Assembly: GCA_050330055.1 (NCBI GenBank)
Contig: JBHJOF010000108.1
Coordinates: forward strand, 1-7,314
From: JBHJOF01 sp050330055
Lineage (GTDB): Bacteria > Pseudomonadota > Alphaproteobacteria > Kiloniellales > JAKSDN01
Length of the DNA: 7,314 nucleotides
Direction of reading: 5' to 3'
The notes under the pieces are model-generated. The model was given only the letters and a program-made list of their open reading frames with translations, did not search any database and was not told where the DNA came from. This document shows, one piece after another, positions 4,424-7,314 of this stretch (positions are counted from its first letter, which is position 1; every line of letters begins with the position of its first letter). Position numbers and translations under genes: made by a program.

Positions 4424-7204
4424 GTGGAGCTGATTCCCCTCGCCTTCGCCCAGCCCTGGCTCTTGGGAGCGTTGCTCGGCCTGCCGCTGCTCTGGTGGCT
4501 GCTGCGGGTCACGCCGCCGAGCCCGCGCCGCCTGGGCTTTCCCGCCATTCGTCTGCTGCTCGGCCTGACGCCGCCGGAGGAGACCCCGGCGCGCACGCCC
4601 TGGTGGCTGCTGCTGCTGCGCCTGCTCATCGCGGCCTGCATCATCCTTGCGCTGGCTCAGCCGCTGCTCAATCCGGCGGCGCGCCTGAGCGGCAGCGGGC
4701 CGCTGCTGCTGGTGGTCGACGACGACTGGGCCGCGGCGCGCCAGTGGGAGCGGCGGCTCGAGGTGATGGACGACCTGCTGGCCCAGGCCGAGCGGCAGAG
4801 CCGTCCGGTCATGCTGCTGACCACCACGCCGCCGGCTACCAGCGAGCCCATTGTCGCCAGCGGCCTGCTGCCGGCGCACGAGGCGCGGCAGCGGGCGCAG
4901 TCGCTGCAGCCCAAACCCTGGGCGGCCGACCGGCGAGCGGCCTTGGCCGCGCTGCGGGACGTCAGGCTGGAGGGCTCGGCGCACGCGATCTGGCTCTCGA
5001 ACGGCTTCGAGGATGCCGGCGCCCGCGACCTGGCGGAGCGGCTGCAGTCCTTCGGCCGGCTCAACGTGCTGCGCGACGAGGACGGCCGGCTGGCGCGCCT
5101 GCTGCTGCCGCCGCACAGCGAGGACCTGGCCCTGGTGGTGAGCCTGCGCCGCGTCGTGGCCAGCGGCGAGGAGACCGCCAATGTGCTGGCCGTGGCCGAG
5201 GACGGTCGCTTGGTCGGCGGACTGCCGGTCACCTTCGCCCCTGGCGAGACCACGGCCGAAGCACGCCTGGAGCTTCCCGTCGAGCTGCGCAATCGCATCG
5301 CCCGCCTGGCGGTCGAGGGCGAGACCCAGGCCGGCGCCGTGCAGCTGCTCGACGAGCGCTGGCGCCGCCGGCCGGTCGGCCTGGTCGCCGGCGGTCCGCT
5401 GAACGAGGCGCAGCCTCTGCTGAGCGAGCTCTATTACCTGGAGCGCGCGCTTGGCCCCTTCACCGAGCTGCGCCGCGGCCCCATCGGCGATCTCTTGAAG
5501 CGCAAGCTTGCGGTGATCGCGCTGGCCGACGTCGGCAGCCTGCCCGAGCCGGAGCTGAGCGAGCTGCGCCAGTGGATCGAGGCCGGCGGCATGCTGCTGC
5601 GCTTCGCCGGGCCGCGCCTGGCCGAGGACGGCGGCGACGAGCTGCTGCCGATGCGGCTGCGCGGCGGCGGCCGCACACTGGGCGGCGTGCTGACCTGGGA
5701 CAGCCCGGCGCGCCTTGCCGCCTTCGATCCCGACAGCCCCTTCGCCGGCCTGGCAGTACCGCGCGACGTGCTGATCAACAGCCAGGTGCTGGCCGAGCCG
5801 TCGCTCGACCTGGGCGACAAGACTTGGGCGAGGCTCAGCGACGGCACGCCGCTGGTGACGGCGGAGCGGCGCGGCGAGGGCTGGGTCGTGCTGGTCCACA
5901 CCACGGCCAACACCGACTGGTCCAACCTGGCGCTGTCCGGACTCTTCGTCGATATGCTGCGGCGCATGGTCGCGGTCAGCCAAGGCGTCGCCGGCGACAG
6001 CGCCGAGACGCGCGAGCTGCCGCCGATCGAGGTGCTCGACGGCTTCGGCCGGCTCGTTGCGCCAGCGCCCACCGTGCTGGCGGTCGACCAGGACACGCTC
6101 GACGGCGGCGCGATCGGCCCGCAGCACCCGCCCGGCTACTACGGCAGCGACAGCCTGCGCCGGGCGCACAACCTGGCGCGCTCGGACACCACGCTCAACG
6201 TCCTGCGCAACCTGCCGCCGGGCGTGACGCTCGGCACCTATGCGCGCAGCGGCGAGACCGACCTGAAGCCCTGGCTGCTCGCCGCGGCGCTGATCCTGGC
6301 ACTGAGCGATCTCGTCATCTCGCTCTATCTGCGCGGCCTGCTCGGCGGCACGCCGTTCAGCGGCGCGAAGCGCGGCGCCGCAGTGAGCCGCACCACCACG
6401 GCCGCAGCCCTGCTGGCGATCCTGCTGACACCCGGCAACGGCCTGGCGCAGAGCGGCGAGGGCAGTTCCGGCCTGGCGGCCGACCGCTTCGCCGCGGAGG
6501 CGACCGCGGAGACGCGCCTGGCCTATGTGCGCACCGGCGTGCCGGCGGTCGACAACGTGAGCCGCGCCGGCCTGTTCGGCCTGACCCGCATTCTCGAGCG
6601 GCGCACCTCGGTCGAGCCCGGCGCACCGATGGAAGTCAATCTGCTGCGCGACGAGATCGCCTTCTTCCCGCTGCTCTACTGGCCGGTCACGCCGGAACAG
6701 CGCTCGCTCGACGACGCGGCGCGGCGCAAGGTCAACAGCTTCCTGGAGAACGGCGGTACCATCCTGTTCGATCTGCGCGAGGCGGGCAGCGGCGTGCAGC
6801 TGCTCGGCCGCAGCAGCCAGAACAGCGAGGCATTGCGCCGCCTGACCGAAGGCCTCGACATGCCGCCGCTGGAGCCGGTGCCGCCCGATCACGTGCTGAC
6901 CAAGTCGTTCTACCTGATGCAGGAGTTTCCCGGTCGCTTCTCCGGCGGCGCGCTCTGGGTCGGCGCCACCGAGGGGCGGGTCAATGACGGCGTCGCTTCG
7001 GTGATCATCGGCTCGAACGACTGGGCCGGCGCCTGGGCGCTGAACGAGTACGGCCGGCCGCTGTTCGCCGTGGTGCCCGGCGGCGAGCGCCAGCGGGAGC
7101 TGGCCTACCGGGTCGGCGTCAACATCGTGATGTACGCGCTCACCGGCAACTACAAGGCAGACCAGGTGCACGTTCCCTTCATCCTGGAGCGGCTCGGGCA
7201 ATGA
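4424..7204 (+). CDS. BatA-like / DUF4159 domain membrane protein
   Basis: A 926-residue envelope protein of unknown specific function. The N-terminus (about 1-80) is the aerotolerance regulator (BatA-type) module: LAFAQPWLLGALLGLPLLWW, an arginine-rich loop, TPARTPWW, then a second helix at 60-78. A VWA-like segment follows from about 92 (LLLVVDDDWAAA) with IWLSNGFED at 189-197. Its metal motif is degenerate. Residues about 316-520 resemble the class I glutamine-amidotransferase-like fold found in such proteins (GWVVLVHTTANTDWSNLALSG). Helices 3 and 4 are at about 617-638 and 657-675. DUF4159 covers about 697-920 (LAYVRTG, FFPLLYWPVTPEQRSL, FLENGGTILFDLREAG). Charges place the 33-residue loop and the KR loop in the cytoplasm, so the large middle part and DUF4159 should be periplasmic. 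The GTG at 4424 follows the DUF58 stop by 4 nt, with GTGGGG at 4408-4413 as a weak ribosome binding site. The stop overlaps the next start in ATGA. Confidence 0.92.
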   Translation: MELIPLAFAQPWLLGALLGLPLLWWLLRVTPPSPRRLGFPAIRLLLGLTPPEETPARTPWWLLLLRLLIAACIILALAQPLLNPAARLSGSGPLLLVVDDDWAAARQWERRLEVMDDLLAQAERQSRPVMLLTTTPPATSEPIVASGLLPAHEARQRAQSLQPKPWAADRRAALAALRDVRLEGSAHAIWLSNGFEDAGARDLAERLQSFGRLNVLRDEDGRLARLLLPPHSEDLALVVSLRRVVASGEETANVLAVAEDGRLVGGLPVTFAPGETTAEARLELPVELRNRIARLAVEGETQAGAVQLLDERWRRRPVGLVAGGPLNEAQPLLSELYYLERALGPFTELRRGPIGDLLKRKLAVIALADVGSLPEPELSELRQWIEAGGMLLRFAGPRLAEDGGDELLPMRLRGGGRTLGGVLTWDSPARLAAFDPDSPFAGLAVPRDVLINSQVLAEPSLDLGDKTWARLSDGTPLVTAERRGEGWVVLVHTTANTDWSNLALSGLFVDMLRRMVAVSQGVAGDSAETRELPPIEVLDGFGRLVAPAPTVLAVDQDTLDGGAIGPQHPPGYYGSDSLRRAHNLARSDTTLNVLRNLPPGVTLGTYARSGETDLKPWLLAAALILALSDLVISLYLRGLLGGTPFSGAKRGAAVSRTTTAAALLAILLTPGNGLAQSGEGSSGLAADRFAAEATAETRLAYVRTGVPAVDNVSRAGLFGLTRILERRTSVEPGAPMEVNLLRDEIAFFPLLYWPVTPEQRSLDDAARRKVNSFLENGGTILFDLREAGSGVQLLGRSSQNSEALRRLTEGLDMPPLEPVPPDHVLTKSFYLMQEFPGRFSGGALWVGATEGRVNDGVASVIIGSNDWAGAWALNEYGRPLFAVVPGGERQRELAYRVGVNIVMYALTGNYKADQVHVPFILERLGQ

Positions 7205-7314
7205 GTGGGCCCTTCAGCATCGCCTGGGCGCCGCTCATGCCTTGGCAGCTGGTGATCGCGCTGGCGGCGCTGGCCGCCGCCGCGCTGGCGCTTGCGCTCT
7301 GGCGCCGCGCGCCG
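7201..7314 (+). CDS. Membrane protein, N-terminal fragment (cut by the window edge)
   Basis: Thirty-eight codons are visible. The ATG at 7201 overlaps the DUF4159 stop in ATGA, with GGAG at 7186-7189 upstream. The product begins MSGPFSIAWAPLMPWQL and continues as one alanine/leucine-rich membrane helix (about residues 16-34) followed by a basic WRRAP, so the N-terminus is probably outside and the following loop cytoplasmic. In related alphaproteobacterial clusters the gene after the DUF4159 gene encodes a large membrane protein with a glutamine-amidotransferase-like domain. That identity is inferred from context, since no diagnostic domain is inside the window. Confidence 0.8.
   Translation, partial: MSGPFSIAWAPLMPWQLVIALAALAAAALALALWRRAP

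Noticed and set aside
3511..4644. A 377-codon minus-strand frame opposite the DUF58 gene
   Set aside because: R, Q, H and A-rich product with no family resemblance. The opposite strand encodes a textbook DUF58 protein.
4495..6987. An 830-codon plus-strand frame overlapping the DUF4159 gene
   Set aside because: The product is almost entirely A, G, R and P, a frame-shifted shadow of the real gene. It shows no domain or ribosome binding site.
4313..7201. A 962-codon open frame on the minus strand opposite the DUF4159 gene
   Set aside because: Its product is a low-complexity mix of Q, R, A, G and H with no recognisable domain, as expected opposite a GC-rich gene whose third positions are G or C. 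The plus-strand gene has clear family motifs throughout.
7016..7314. Search for tRNA genes, intrinsic terminators, IS ends or CRISPR repeats at the right edge and elsewhere
   Set aside because: No stem-loop followed by a T run, no cloverleaf, no terminal inverted repeats with a target duplication and no spaced direct repeats were seen in the window. Intergenic gaps are too short for most of these.

Overview
The window is GC-rich (roughly 70 percent by eye) and almost fully coding. Protein sequences and gene order point to an alphaproteobacterium, most likely Rhodospirillales or a relative. This rests on the DUF6111, CoA-pyrophosphatase-type Nudix and CCA-transferase gene cluster lying next to a moxR / DUF58 / DUF4159 cluster, and on the close resemblance of each product to alphaproteobacterial family members as I remember them. 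No database search was possible.

Left half (minus strand, read from right to left, 2462 to 1): four closely packed genes. They encode a DUF1285 protein, a Nudix hydrolase of the CoA pyrophosphatase type, a small two-helix DUF6111 membrane protein, and a class II CCA-adding tRNA nucleotidyltransferase whose C-terminus lies beyond the left edge. The first pair overlaps by up to 43 nt and the second pair is joined by a TGATG junction. A 43-nt gap precedes the last gene, which has a very G-rich ribosome binding site. This looks like one transcription unit combining tRNA 3'-end maturation with housecleaning nucleotide hydrolysis.

Centre: a 44-nt divergent intergenic region (2463-2506) separates the two units. 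It is less GC-rich than its surroundings and must hold or overlap the start signals of both.

Right half (plus strand, 2507 to 7314): a compact operon. It encodes a MoxR-type AAA+ ATPase, a DUF58 protein with an intact VWA-like metal-site motif, a 926-residue membrane protein (BatA-like N-terminus, DUF4159 C-terminus), and the first 38 codons of another membrane protein. Gaps are 17 nt, 4 nt and a 4-nt ATGA overlap. By analogy with other MoxR/VWA systems, the cytoplasmic ATPase probably acts with the DUF58 adaptor on the envelope-anchored partners. The cellular role of this DUF4159 subtype is not established.

The window holds no mobile element, CRISPR array, RNA gene or convincing intrinsic terminator that I can see. 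Nothing looks like a wholly new system. The most interesting part is the poorly characterised MoxR/DUF58/DUF4159 module, in particular an internal signal-peptide-like segment in the large membrane protein and its degenerate metal-binding motif.
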